From Xenophilus sp. L33 (lineage in GTDB: Bacteria > Pseudomonadota > Gammaproteobacteria > Burkholderiales > Burkholderiaceae_C), in assembly GCF_009765735.1 (NCBI RefSeq), contig NZ_LMUW01000019.1, positions 1 through 64,000 on the forward strand: a stretch of DNA of 64,000 bases. Reading direction: 5' to 3'. The notes beneath the pieces were generated by a model that saw nothing but the letters and a program-made list of their open reading frames with translations, did not search any database and was not told the DNA's origin. The first letter of the stretch is position 1; every line of letters starts with the position of its first letter. Below are positions 25,267 through 33,687 of the stretch, in pieces. A program made the translations under genes and the position numbers.

Positions 25267-26126
25267 ACCTGCGCGACCTCAGCACCCTGCAGATCGCGCT
25301 GGTGGTCTCGGTGGTCGCGCATGCGGCCCTGCTGGCGGTCCGCTTCGTGGATCCGGAAAGCTTCGACAAGGTCTTCCAGGACACGCCGCTGGAAGTGATC
25401 CTGGTCAACGCCAAGACCAACGAGCGGCCCGACAAGGCCAAGGCGATCGCGCAGGCCTCGCTGGCCGGCGGCGGCGACCTCGACAAGGGCCGCGCCACCA
25501 GCCCGCTGCCGCCCTCGGCCTTCACCGCCGTCGGCGACGCGATGGAAGACGCGCAGCGCCAGGTCGAGGCGATGCAGGAACAGCAGATGCTGCTGCTGGC
25601 CCAGATCAAGCAGCAGCTGGCCACCATGCCGGTGCCCGACCCGCGCAGCGTCGGCGACCCCAACGAGGCGCAGGCGCGCGAGGAGAAGCGGCGCCAGCTG
25701 GTCGAGCTGCTGGCCGAGATCGAGCGCCGGGTCAACGAGGAGAACGCCCGGCCCAAGAAGCGCTACCTCAGCCCGTCGACCCGCGAGGCCGCCTACGCCA
25801 CCTACGTCGATGCGCTGCGGCGCAAGATCGAGGCCCGCGGCACCGAGAACTTCCCCGAGGCCGCCGGCAAGAAGCTCTACGGCGAGCTGACCATGATGGT
25901 CACCGTCAACAACGACGGCTCGATCCTGGCCACCGACATCGTCGAGAGTTCCGGCGACCGCCTGCTCGACCGCCGCGCGCAGGCGATCGTCCGCAGCATC
26001 GGCAACTTCGGCAAGTTCAACGATGCGATGCGCAAGCAGACCGACCAGATCGTGCTGCCCTCGCGCTTCAAGTTCACCCACGACGCCACCCTCGAGACGC
26101 AGGCCCAGGTGTCGGCGAGGCAATGA
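25263..26126 (+). CDS. TonB-like energy transducer/envelope protein
   Basis: The 287-residue protein has a single N-terminal membrane helix at about 9-24 (IALVVSVVAHAALLAVRFV), as in TonB. A Gln/Glu/Arg-rich helical middle follows (about 90-165), then a TonB-type C-terminal domain (LYGELTMMVTVNNDGSILATDIVESSG). The middle is coiled-coil-like and lacks the usual Pro-Lys/Pro-Glu stretch. No exbB/exbD or receptor gene is nearby, so coupling to iron uptake is not shown. An envelope-spanning or structural role is equally possible. It overlaps the RNB gene by ATGA and is followed 22 bases on by aroE. Confidence 0.82.
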   Translation: MNLRDLSTLQIALVVSVVAHAALLAVRFVDPESFDKVFQDTPLEVILVNAKTNERPDKAKAIAQASLAGGGDLDKGRATSPLPPSAFTAVGDAMEDAQRQVEAMQEQQMLLLAQIKQQLATMPVPDPRSVGDPNEAQAREEKRRQLVELLAEIERRVNEENARPKKRYLSPSTREAAYATYVDALRRKIEARGTENFPEAAGKKLYGELTMMVTVNNDGSILATDIVESSGDRLLDRRAQAIVRSIGNFGKFNDAMRKQTDQIVLPSRFKFTHDATLETQAQVSARQ

Positions 26127-26148
26127 AGAAAAGCGAGCGAGACGACTC

Positions 26149-26991
26149 ATGGACCTCTACTGCCTGATGGGCAACCCGGTCGAGCACAGCCGCTCGCCCT
26201 GGATCCACGCACGCCTGGCCGAACTGACCGGCCAGACGATCCGCTACGACCGTCGCCTCGCGCCGCTGGACGACTTCGCCGGCACGCTCGCCGCGTTCCG
26301 CGCGACCACCGAAGGCCAGGCCCGGGGCTGCAACGTGACGGTGCCCTTCAAGTTCGAGGCGGCGCGCCTGGCGCAGCACCTCACACCGCGCGCCGAGCTG
26401 GCGCAGGCGGTCAACGTGCTGAGCTTTCGCGAAGACGGCATCCATGGCGACAACAGCGACGGCATCGGCCTGGTGAACGACATCACGCACCACGCCGGCA
26501 TCGAGCTGGAAGGTTCCGAGCTGCTGCTGCTGGGCGCCGGCGGCGGCGCGGCCGGCGTGCTGGGGCCGCTGCTGCAGGGCGGCCCGCGCCGCGTGGTGGT
26601 GGCCAACCGGACGCTGTCCAAGGCGATCGCGCTGGTGCAGCGGCACGCGGCGCTGGCGCTGCAGCACCAGGTCACGCTCGAAGCCTGGGCGCTCGACGCG
26701 GTGCCGGGCAAGTTCGACGTGCTGGTCAACGCCACCGCCTCCAGCCTGGCCGGCGGCGCGGTGCCGGTGTCGCCGCAGGTGCTGCGCTCGGGCGCGCTGG
26801 CGGTCGACATGATGTACGGCCCGGCCGCGGCCGGCTTCATGCAGTGGGCGCGCGATCACGACGCGGTGCCGCGCGACGGCCTGGGCATGCTGGTCGAGCA
26901 GGCGGCCGAGGCCTTCGCGGGCTGGCGCGGCGTGCGGCCGCCGACGGCGCCGGTGCTGGCCGAGCTGCGCGCCATCGTCGAGGCCCGGTGA
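26149..26991 (+). CDS. aroE: Shikimate dehydrogenase
   Basis: The 280-residue NADP-dependent AroE reduces 3-dehydroshikimate. The substrate site shows SRSPWIH near the start, NVTVPFK with the catalytic Lys68, and GDNSDGIG with Asp101 and Asp104. The nucleotide loop is LGAGGGAAGVL. The length is typical (272 in E. coli). It supplies the same pathway as aroG at 18.5 kb but has no leader of that kind. Its stop overlaps the GTG of mtgA by the sequence GTGA. Confidence 0.95.
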   Translation: MDLYCLMGNPVEHSRSPWIHARLAELTGQTIRYDRRLAPLDDFAGTLAAFRATTEGQARGCNVTVPFKFEAARLAQHLTPRAELAQAVNVLSFREDGIHGDNSDGIGLVNDITHHAGIELEGSELLLLGAGGGAAGVLGPLLQGGPRRVVVANRTLSKAIALVQRHAALALQHQVTLEAWALDAVPGKFDVLVNATASSLAGGAVPVSPQVLRSGALAVDMMYGPAAAGFMQWARDHDAVPRDGLGMLVEQAAEAFAGWRGVRPPTAPVLAELRAIVEAR

Positions 26992-27737
26992 AGGCCTTGC
27001 TGCGCTGGCTCGGCTGCGTGCTGGTCGCGGCCTTCGCGTTGCAGCTCTTCTTCATCGGCCGGATCGCGGTGATGGCGATGGTCGATCCGCAATCCACCAC
27101 CTTCCAGCGCTCGGAAGCCTGGCAGATCGCGACCCACGGCCGCGCCAACGGCGACGGCGAATGGCGCCAGCAATGGGTGCCCTACGCGCAGATCTCCGAA
27201 TCGCTCAAGCGCGCCGTGATCGCCAGCGAGGACAGCGAATTCATCTACCACCAGGGCGTCGAATGGGAAGCGATCGAACGGGCCCGCCAGCGCAACGCCA
27301 AGGCCGAGGAGATCGCGGCCAGGCGCGCCGAGCAGATGCGCGCCCGCGGCAAGGAACCGCAGCCGCCGCAGCTGCGCGGCGGCTCGACCATCACCCAGCA
27401 GCTGGCCAAGAACCTGCTGCTCTCGGGCGAGCGCACGCTGCTGCGCAAGGGCCAGGAGCTGGTGCTGGCGACGACGCTCGAGATCTTCCTCAGCAAGGAA
27501 CGCATCCTGGAGCTCTACCTCAACAACGTCGAATGGGGCGAAGGCATCTTCGGCGCCGAGGCGGCGGCGCAGCACTACTTCCGGAAGCCCGCCTCGCGGC
27601 TCGCGCCGATCGAGGCGGCGCGCCTGGCGGTGATGCTGCCGAGCCCGAAGCTGTTCGAGAAGCGGCCCGGCTCGCCCTATCTCAGCAGCCGCTCGGCGAC
27701 GATCGCGGCGCGGATGCCCGCGGCCGAGCTGCCCTAG
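26988..27737 (+). CDS. mtgA: Monofunctional biosynthetic peptidoglycan transglycosylase
   Basis: The 249-residue GT51 enzyme polymerises lipid II into glycan strands. GTG 26988 is chosen: the N-terminal helix (LLRWLGCVLVAAFALQLFFIG) starts directly after it and the codon overlaps the aroE stop. The catalytic Glu lies in VIASEDSEFIYHQG. GGSTITQQLAKNLLL and LEIFLSKERILELYLNNVEWGEG are the other GT51 motifs. A charged segment of about 30 residues (AKAEEIAARRAEQMRARGK) sits between the first two. It is the last gene of the operon and converges on a hydrolase 12 bases away. Confidence 0.95.
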   Translation: MKALLRWLGCVLVAAFALQLFFIGRIAVMAMVDPQSTTFQRSEAWQIATHGRANGDGEWRQQWVPYAQISESLKRAVIASEDSEFIYHQGVEWEAIERARQRNAKAEEIAARRAEQMRARGKEPQPPQLRGGSTITQQLAKNLLLSGERTLLRKGQELVLATTLEIFLSKERILELYLNNVEWGEGIFGAEAAAQHYFRKPASRLAPIEAARLAVMLPSPKLFEKRPGSPYLSSRSATIAARMPAAELP

Positions 27738-27749
27738 CACCTTCCGGGC

Positions 27750-28946
27750 TCAGGCACGCAACGTGTCGTCCAGCCAGTCGAACACGACTTCGTGCAGCTG
27801 GGCCAGTGCGCCGGACTGGCAATGGTTCTCGGCGCCGTCCTGGCCGGTGAACCGATGCAGCCGCTTGGGCGCGCGCAGCGCCTCGAAGATCTGTCGCGGC
27901 TGGTCGGCGAAGAACAGGTCGCCCTCGGCTTCCAGCACGAGGCAGGGACATTCGATCTGCCCGGCGATGCCGGCCATCGTGTAGCGCTCGGTCTTCTTCA
28001 GGAAGTCGGCGATGCCCGAGGCGCCGAAGGACCAGATGCCCTGCGGCACCGCCCAGCGCAGGTTGGTGTTGTGCCGCATCACCTCGCGCACGATCGCCTC
28101 GCAGCGTGCCGGCTGGCCGGCATCGAGCGCGTCCATCGCGGGCTTGGGCAACAGGCGCCGCACGCTGTCGTGGAAGTCGTAGACGCCGTCGAAGAAGACC
28201 GCCGCGCGCACCCGATGCTCGAAGGCCACCGCGCGCGCGGCCAGGTAGCCACCCATGCTCATGCCCATCAGGGCGAGCCGACTGCCGTCGACCTCGGGCC
28301 GGCCGAGCGCGTAGTCGACCGCCGGGCTCACCACCGCTTCCCAGTCGTGGCGGAAGGGCAGTCCTTCCTCGCGCATTGGCGCGCCCTGCCCCGGGCCGTC
28401 GAAGGTGAGGCAGTTGTAGCCGCGCCGGACCGCCGCGGCGGCGCCGAAGTAGAACAGCTCCTCCAAGCTCGAGTCGTAGCCGCCGTGGAAGATCAGCGTC
28501 GGCCGCGGCGTGCCGGTGTCGTCCACCTTATAGAAGTAGCCGGGCAAGGTGGTGCCCTCGTAGGGAATGCGCACCGGCTCCCAGGTCGGGCCGATCAGCT
28601 TCGCCGCGACGGCATAGGCCTTCTGCTGCGCCCTCGAGGTCCGCAGGATGCGCGGGTCCTGCGCATCCTCGTGCAGGTAGAACTCGGCGGTGCGGAAGTA
28701 GGTGGAGGCGCGCAGGTAGGCCTCGCGCGCGCTCTGCAGGTGGCCGGCCGCCAGGCTGGCGTCGGCCCGCGCGAGGATCCGCTGCGCCAGGGCGTCCCAC
28801 TCGGCGAACCAGCTCTCGAAGTCGCCTTCCTCGATGCGGCCGGCGGCCGCCATCATTTCGCCGATGTCGGCGCCGCCGTAGTACGTGAAGCCGAGGTTCC
28901 GGACGAACTCGAACGCGAACGATTCATCCTTGAATGCGACCTTCAT
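27750..28946 (-). CDS. Alpha/beta hydrolase with N-terminal helical domain
   Basis: The 398-residue protein has a helical N-terminal third (residues 1-120) and an alpha/beta-hydrolase core. The core shows the oxyanion motif IFHGGYDSS and the nucleophile elbow GMSMGG (Ser230). A His within GAENHCQSG near the end is the likely catalytic base. This build resembles FrsA/DUF1100-like and pseudooxynicotine hydrolase-type enzymes that cut C-C or ester bonds; the substrate is unknown. ATG 28946 follows an AGGAG. It is transcribed away from a LysR gene across 102 bases, so that regulator probably controls it. Confidence 0.85.
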   Translation of the reverse strand: MKVAFKDESFAFEFVRNLGFTYYGGADIGEMMAAAGRIEEGDFESWFAEWDALAQRILARADASLAAGHLQSAREAYLRASTYFRTAEFYLHEDAQDPRILRTSRAQQKAYAVAAKLIGPTWEPVRIPYEGTTLPGYFYKVDDTGTPRPTLIFHGGYDSSLEELFYFGAAAAVRRGYNCLTFDGPGQGAPMREEGLPFRHDWEAVVSPAVDYALGRPEVDGSRLALMGMSMGGYLAARAVAFEHRVRAAVFFDGVYDFHDSVRRLLPKPAMDALDAGQPARCEAIVREVMRHNTNLRWAVPQGIWSFGASGIADFLKKTERYTMAGIAGQIECPCLVLEAEGDLFFADQPRQIFEALRAPKRLHRFTGQDGAENHCQSGALAQLHEVVFDWLDDTLRA

Positions 28947-28996
28947 CTGGATCTCCTGTGAGTGTGCGATGAGGCGATTCTGAAAACCGGCAAGGC

Positions 28997-29009
28997 ATAT
29001 TGCAAATAT
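28997..29009. promoter_or_regulatory. Candidate operator between the hydrolase and lysR
   Basis: ATATT, GCA, AATAT forms a perfect AT-rich inverted repeat in the 102-base divergent spacer, which is otherwise GC-rich. Location and symmetry suit a LysR-type binding site that controls both genes. The exact T-N11-A consensus is not met, so this is tentative. Confidence 0.4.
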
Positions 29010-29048
29010 CATGTAGGCGACTCATCGATGCCTTTTCGAGATAGAGCA

Positions 29049-29969
29049 ATGAACACGCGCCAGCTTCGCTACTTCGTCGCCATCGCCCGCACCGGCAGCT
29101 TCAGCGCGGCGGCCGACCTCCTGCACGTGGCCCAGTCGGCGCTCAGCCGCCACGTGCGAGACCTGGAGGAAGAGCTGGGCGGCACCCTGCTCGACCGCGG
29201 ACCGCGCGGCGTCACCCTGAGCGAATCCGGCCAGGTGCTCTTCGACCGCGCGCAGTTCATCCTTTCGCAGCTGGAAGAAGCGCGAACCGAGGTGCTCGCG
29301 CACAACAAGGAACTGATGGGCACGGTGCGGTTGATGGCGCCGTCGAGCATCGGACAGCTGCTGTTCGAGCCGCTGGTGGAGCGCTTCCTCGGCCAGTTCC
29401 CCAAGGTGCGGCTGGACCTGAGCGAGGGCCTCTGGGCCGACGCCGTCAATCGGCTGCAGACCGGCGAGGTCGACGTCGCCATCCTGGCCGGCCTCGGGCA
29501 CAGCGACACCCTCGAGCTGGAAGCGCTGGCCCACGAACAGATGATCCTGGTCGGTCGTGCCGGCGATGCACTGCTCGGCAAGGCGTCGATCGCGGTCGGT
29601 GCGCTGGCGAAGCTGCCGCTGATGATGCCCAGCATGACGCTGGAGGCCTTGCGACGCTTCGCGCCCGAGCTCACCGAGCAGCTCGACGTGCGCATCCATG
29701 TCGAGAGCGCGCCGGCGATCCGGGCGCTGGTCGCGGCCGGCCGCGGCTATGCGGTGGTGCCGCGCTCGGTGCTGCGCGGCCGGCACGAGAGCCGCAAGAT
29801 CGCGGGCGTGCCGATCCGCGGGCTGGAGGTGCTGCGGCAGATGGGCATGCTGCGCGGCCGTCCGAAAAGCCGCGGCATGCAGGAGCTGGCCGCTGCGGTC
29901 CGGCGCGAATTCGCGGTGCTGATCGATGCCGGATCGATGCGCGCGCCGCGGGCCAGGGACGCAAGTTAA
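29049..29969 (+). CDS. LysR-type transcriptional regulator
   Basis: The 306-residue regulator begins MNTRQLRYFVAIARTGSFSAAADLLHVAQSALSRHVRDLEEELG-type sequence, a full LysR winged helix-turn-helix (about residues 1-60) with the linker helix after it. Residues about 90-295 form the periplasmic-binding-like effector domain. In-frame starts upstream lie in the divergent promoter and are not used. By the usual LysR logic it should regulate the divergent hydrolase and itself in response to a small aromatic or acid, which cannot be named here. Confidence 0.92.
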   Translation: MNTRQLRYFVAIARTGSFSAAADLLHVAQSALSRHVRDLEEELGGTLLDRGPRGVTLSESGQVLFDRAQFILSQLEEARTEVLAHNKELMGTVRLMAPSSIGQLLFEPLVERFLGQFPKVRLDLSEGLWADAVNRLQTGEVDVAILAGLGHSDTLELEALAHEQMILVGRAGDALLGKASIAVGALAKLPLMMPSMTLEALRRFAPELTEQLDVRIHVESAPAIRALVAAGRGYAVVPRSVLRGRHESRKIAGVPIRGLEVLRQMGMLRGRPKSRGMQELAAAVRREFAVLIDAGSMRAPRARDAS

Positions 29970-29985
29970 CTTCGTATGATCGGCC

Positions 29986-30822
29986 ATGCTTGCCAAGTTC
30001 ACCGCGTGGGGATTGCTGGCCTTGATCCGGCTCTTGACCGGCGCCCAGGCGCGCTGGTGGGGTTGCCCGCCCAAGGCCGAGCAACGCATCTATTTCGCCA
30101 ACCACCAGAGCCATCTCGACCTGGTGATGATCTGGGCGGCGCTGCCGCAGGAGCTGCGCAGCATCACGCGGCCGATCGCGGCGCGCGACTACTGGGCCAA
30201 CACGAAGTTCAAGCGCTGGATCACGACCGAGGTCTTCAACGCGATCTACGTGGAGCGCGGCGGCGCGCCGGCGGCGGTGGCTGCGGCACCGCTGCCTTCG
30301 ACGCCTGCGGTCGATGCGTTCGAGCCGTTCGAACGCATCGAGCCGTCGCTGGAAGCCGCCGTGCCGATGGAAGCGGCGGCACCGATGGTCTCCGCCGGCG
30401 CGCAGCTCGAGATGGTGCTGCCGGAGCCGGTGGCCGAGGTCGCGCAGGCGGCGGCCACGCCCGCCACGCCCGCCGCGATGCCGGGCAGCGCCGAGGCCAT
30501 GGCCCCGCTGCAGCCGCTCATCGAGGCCCTGCAGAGCGGCGACTCGATCATCATCTTTCCCGAAGGCACGCGCGGCCACACCGGCGAGCCGCAGAAGTTC
30601 AAGTCGGGCCTCTTCACGCTGGCGCAGATGTTCCCGGAGGTGGTGCTGGTGCCGGCCTGGATCGCCAACGTGCAGCGCGTGATGCCCAAGGGCGAGGTGG
30701 TGCCGGTGCCGATCCTCTGCTCGGTCACCTTCGGCGAGCCGCTGCGGCTGGAGGCCGACGAGGAACGCCGGCCCTTCCTCGATCGCGCGCGCTCGGCGGT
30801 GGTCGCATTGCGGGACGTCTGA
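29986..30822 (+). CDS. PlsC-type 1-acylglycerol-3-phosphate acyltransferase with internal insert
   Basis: The 278-residue acyltransferase has one N-terminal hydrophobic segment. The catalytic NHQSHLD (His40, Asp45; HX4D) and the phosphate-binding FPEGTR (191-196) are both intact. Between them, about residues 92-172 form a Pro/Ala/Glu-rich insert with no visible fold; PlsC enzymes normally have about 65-75 residues between the motifs, here about 145. The gene is followed 16 bases on by a CDP-diglyceride synthase-like gene, so a phospholipid step (lysophosphatidate to phosphatidate) is likely. The insert could be a flexible loop or a sign of another acyl acceptor. Confidence 0.85.
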   Translation: MLAKFTAWGLLALIRLLTGAQARWWGCPPKAEQRIYFANHQSHLDLVMIWAALPQELRSITRPIAARDYWANTKFKRWITTEVFNAIYVERGGAPAAVAAAPLPSTPAVDAFEPFERIEPSLEAAVPMEAAAPMVSAGAQLEMVLPEPVAEVAQAAATPATPAAMPGSAEAMAPLQPLIEALQSGDSIIIFPEGTRGHTGEPQKFKSGLFTLAQMFPEVVLVPAWIANVQRVMPKGEVVPVPILCSVTFGEPLRLEADEERRPFLDRARSAVVALRDV

Positions 30823-30838
30823 GGATGCATCGCGCTCC

Positions 30839-31903
30839 ATGAACGAATTCCTGCGCAATCTCTCGGCGACCCATCAGGTCGCGGCCCTGTTCCTGATCGT
30901 CTTCGGCCTCCTGGTGATCGTCAGCACCGTGGCCTTCCTGCTGACCTTCCGCGAGCGCCGCAACCCGGTGCACGACGAGATCTGGCAGCGCGAGCTCAAG
31001 CACTTCCGCGGCCTGCTCGGCACCACCTGGTTCATGGTGGTGGTGTTCTGGATCAGCTGGGCGCTCGGCGAGACCGTGGCGACGCTGCTGTTCGCGCTGA
31101 TCTCCTTCTTCGCGCTGCGCGAGTTCATCACGCTGTCGCCGACCCGGCGCGGCGACCACCGCAGCCTGATCCTGGCCTTCTTCGTGGTGCTGCCGATCCA
31201 GTTCTGGCTGGTGGAGGCGGCGCACTTCAATCTCTTCACCGTCTTCATCCCGGTCTACGTGTTCCTGGCGATCCCGGTGGTCAGCGCGCTGGCCGACGAC
31301 CCGAGCCACTTCCTCGAGCGCACCGCCAAGCTGCAGTGGGGGATCATGGTCTGCGTCTACGGCATGAGCCACGTGCCGGCGCTGCTGCTGCTCACCTTCC
31401 CCGGCTACGAGGGCAAGAGTGCCTTCCTGGTGTTCTTCCTGGTCGCGGTGGTGCAGACCTGCATGCTGGTGCAGCACCTGGTGTCGCGGCGCAAGGCGAT
31501 GCCGGTCGAGGGCGAGGCGCCTTCGGTGCCGCCGTCCGGCTGGCTCGGGCCGGTGCGCTATTGGCTCTTCATGCAGGAGCCCTTCGCGCCGCACGTCAGC
31601 CGCAGCTTCAACTGGACCAGCTGGGCGCTCGGCATGGCGATCGCGGGCGTGGTCGGCGGCCTCCTGTCCTTCATCACGCCGTTCCGCTTCTGGCAGGCCT
31701 TCCTGATGGCGCTGATCGCCTGCGTCTCGGGCTCGATGGGCCACCTGGTGATGAAGGCGCTCAAGCGCGACCGCGGCATCCCGAACTGGGGTCGGCGCAG
31801 CGTCGGCGTCACCGGCGCCAACGGCCTGCTCGACCGGGTCGATGCGCTGTGCTTCGCGGCGCCCGTCTTCTTCCACGCGGTGCGCTGGTACTTCGACGTC
31901 TGA
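30839..31903 (+). CDS. Phosphatidate cytidylyltransferase-like membrane protein
   Basis: The 354-residue protein has about eight membrane segments. The C-terminal signature reads [12 protein letters not shown] and then [12 protein letters not shown], a diverged form of the CdsA pattern (KRxxKD ... HGGxxDRxD): the second half with Asp-Arg-x-Asp is kept and the His-Gly-Gly is replaced by Ala-Asn-Gly. Members of this diverged branch often pair with a PlsC-type gene, as here. A CDP-diacylglycerol synthase role is plausible; the main cdsA is probably elsewhere, in the dxr-bamA region that is not in this window. ruvC follows by 11 bases. Confidence 0.83.
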   Translation: MNEFLRNLSATHQVAALFLIVFGLLVIVSTVAFLLTFRERRNPVHDEIWQRELKHFRGLLGTTWFMVVVFWISWALGETVATLLFALISFFALREFITLSPTRRGDHRSLILAFFVVLPIQFWLVEAAHFNLFTVFIPVYVFLAIPVVSALADDPSHFLERTAKLQWGIMVCVYGMSHVPALLLLTFPGYEGKSAFLVFFLVAVVQTCMLVQHLVSRRKAMPVEGEAPSVPPSGWLGPVRYWLFMQEPFAPHVSRSFNWTSWALGMAIAGVVGGLLSFITPFRFWQAFLMALIACVSGSMGHLVMKALKRDRGIPNWGRRSVGVTGANGLLDRVDALCFAAPVFFHAVRWYFDV

Positions 31904-31914
31904 GCGGGCGACCC

Positions 31915-32463
31915 ATGCGCATCCTCGGCATCGACCCCGGCTTGCAGACCACCGGCTTCGGCGTGGTCGACGTCGACGGCCATGCGCTGCGCTACGTGGC
32001 CAGCGGCACGATCAGCACGCGGCACCTCGGCACCGGCGAACTGCCGGCACGGCTGAAGGTGCTGTTCGACGGCATCGGCGAGATCGCCGAGCGTTACAAG
32101 CCCGACGCGGCCGCGGTCGAGATCATCTTCGTCAACGTCAATCCGCAGTCGACCCTGCTGCTCGGCCAGGCCCGCGGCGCCTGCCTGACCGCGCTGGTGA
32201 CCAGCAACCTCTCGGTGTCGGAATACACCGCGCTGCAGATGAAGCAGGCGGTCGCCGGCCACGGCCGGGCGCAGAAGGCGCAGGTGCAGGAGATGGTGCA
32301 GCGGCTGCTGCAACTGCCCGGCCTGCCGGGCAGCGACGCGGCCGACGCGCTGGGCATCGCCATCACGCATGCGCACGTGGGCAGCACCCTGGCGCGGCTG
32401 GGGCAGGCGACCGCGCTGGGCCGCAGCACCAGCGGGCGCTATCGCGAGGGACGCACGCGCTGA
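31915..32463 (+). CDS. ruvC: Holliday junction resolvase RuvC
   Basis: The 182-residue endonuclease cuts Holliday junctions bound by RuvAB. The four catalytic acids are present: Asp7 (ILGIDPGL), Glu69 ([14 protein letters not shown]), Asp141 and Asp144 ([12 protein letters not shown]). The length is near E. coli's 173. The ATG at 31915 is 11 bases after the previous gene. ruvA and ruvB are not adjacent; the next genes run convergently on the other strand. Confidence 0.97.
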   Translation: MRILGIDPGLQTTGFGVVDVDGHALRYVASGTISTRHLGTGELPARLKVLFDGIGEIAERYKPDAAAVEIIFVNVNPQSTLLLGQARGACLTALVTSNLSVSEYTALQMKQAVAGHGRAQKAQVQEMVQRLLQLPGLPGSDAADALGIAITHAHVGSTLARLGQATALGRSTSGRYREGRTR

Positions 32464-32465
32464 TC

Positions 32466-32479
32466 AACCCTCACGGGTT
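32466..32479. repeat. Small hairpin between convergent ruvC and a membrane-protein gene
   Basis: AACCC (32466-32470) and GGGTT (32475-32479) form a 5-bp stem with a four-base loop in the 23-base gap between two convergent genes. It could stop transcription weakly both ways, but no T-run follows on either side. Confidence 0.3.
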
Positions 32480-32486
32480 CACGCGT

Positions 32487-32663
32487 TCAGAGCACGCGCT
32501 CGGCGATCAGCACCGCGAAGAAGCCGAAGGCGGCCAGCAAGGTCCACTTCAGCACGATCCAGCCGAAGCGCCGGTACTTGATCTGCCCGGTGCCGACGTA
32601 GAAGACGAATGACGCTCCCGCCACCAGCAACAGCAGGAAGATGGCCCAGCGGAACAGCAGCAT
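32487..32663 (-). CDS. Small two-helix membrane protein, 58 residues
   Basis: A 58-codon reading frame follows lpxC by 21 bases on the same strand. The product has two membrane helices, residues about 4-23 (FRWAIFLLLLVAGASFVFYV) and about 36-54, joined by a short basic loop (QIKYRRFG). Both helices have good hydrophobicity and the frame uses codons like its neighbours. I recall similar small proteins next to lpxC in Comamonadaceae, but the function is unknown. Confidence 0.72.
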   Translation of the reverse strand: MLLFRWAIFLLLLVAGASFVFYVGTGQIKYRRFGWIVLKWTLLAAFGFFAVLIAERVL

Positions 32664-32684
32664 CGGGCCGGGGCTTCTCGGGGC

Positions 32685-33608
32685 CTACCAGGCCCGCGCG
32701 ACTTCGGCGAAGCCGGCCGGCGCCTTCTGCCGGTCGTCGAAGGTCACGACCTCGAAGGCGTCCGGATGCGCCAGCAGTTCGCGCAGCAGCTTGTTGTTGA
32801 GCGCGTGGCCGGAGCGGAAGGCGCTGTAGGCGGCCAGCAGCGGCCGGCCGATGACGTAGAGGTCGCCCATCGCGTCGAGGATCTTGTGCTTCACGAACTC
32901 GTCGTCGTAGCGCAGGCCGCCGGCGTTCAGCACCTTCGAGTCGTCCATGACGATCGCGTTGTCGAGGCCGCCGCCCAGCGCCAGGCCCTTGGAGCGCATG
33001 TACTCGACTTCCTTGGTGAAGCCGAAGGTGCGCGCGCGTGCGATGTCGCGGCTGTAGGAGCCGCTGCCCAGGTCGAACTCGACCCGCTGGCCGGTGGAGT
33101 TGACCACCCGGTGGTCGAAGTCGATCTCGAAGCTGAGCTTGTAGCCGTGATAGGGATCGAGCCGCGCCCACTTGGCGTCGGCGCCCTCGCCTTCGCGGAT
33201 CTCGACCGGCCGCTTGACGCGGATGAAGCGCCGCGGCGCCTTCTGCTCCGCGATGCCCGCGCTCTGCAGCAGGAAGACGAAGGAGGAGGCCGAGCCGTCG
33301 AGGATCGGCACCTCGTCGGCGGTGATGTCGATCAGCAGGTTGTCGATGCCCAGGCCGGCGCAGGCCGACATCAGGTGCTCCACCGTCTGCACCTTGGCGC
33401 CGCCGGCGGAGATGGTCGAGGCCAGCCGCGTGTCGGTCACCGACTCGGCCGACATCGCGATCGACACCGGTTCCGGCAGGTCGACCCGCCGGAACACGAT
33501 GCCGTGGTCCACCGGCGCCGGCCGCAGGGTGAGCTCCACCCGCTGCCCGCTGTGCAGCCCCACGCCCACGGCGCGGGTGATCGACTTGAGGGTTCGTTGG
33601 GACAGCAC
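32685..33608 (-). CDS. lpxC: UDP-3-O-acyl-N-acetylglucosamine deacetylase
   Basis: The 307-residue zinc deacetylase carries out the committed step of lipid A synthesis. GTG 33608 is chosen because the protein then begins [20 protein letters not shown] as LpxC does. The open frame continues upstream but without family similarity. Zinc and catalytic residues are visible as TVEHLMSA (His78), [14 protein letters not shown] and SGHALNNK. It sits 79 bases after ftsZ, the usual end of the dcw cluster in Proteobacteria. In E. coli, LpxC is turned over by FtsH through its C-terminus; here that end is EVARAW. Confidence 0.96.
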   Translation of the reverse strand: MLSQRTLKSITRAVGVGLHSGQRVELTLRPAPVDHGIVFRRVDLPEPVSIAMSAESVTDTRLASTISAGGAKVQTVEHLMSACAGLGIDNLLIDITADEVPILDGSASSFVFLLQSAGIAEQKAPRRFIRVKRPVEIREGEGADAKWARLDPYHGYKLSFEIDFDHRVVNSTGQRVEFDLGSGSYSRDIARARTFGFTKEVEYMRSKGLALGGGLDNAIVMDDSKVLNAGGLRYDDEFVKHKILDAMGDLYVIGRPLLAAYSAFRSGHALNNKLLRELLAHPDAFEVVTFDDRQKAPAGFAEVARAW

Positions 33609-33687
33609 GGACGCGATTTTACCGGCCGCGGCCTTGCGCAACCCGGCACGCTTCGCTATGCCCCCGATAGCCCCCATCCGCCGGAGC

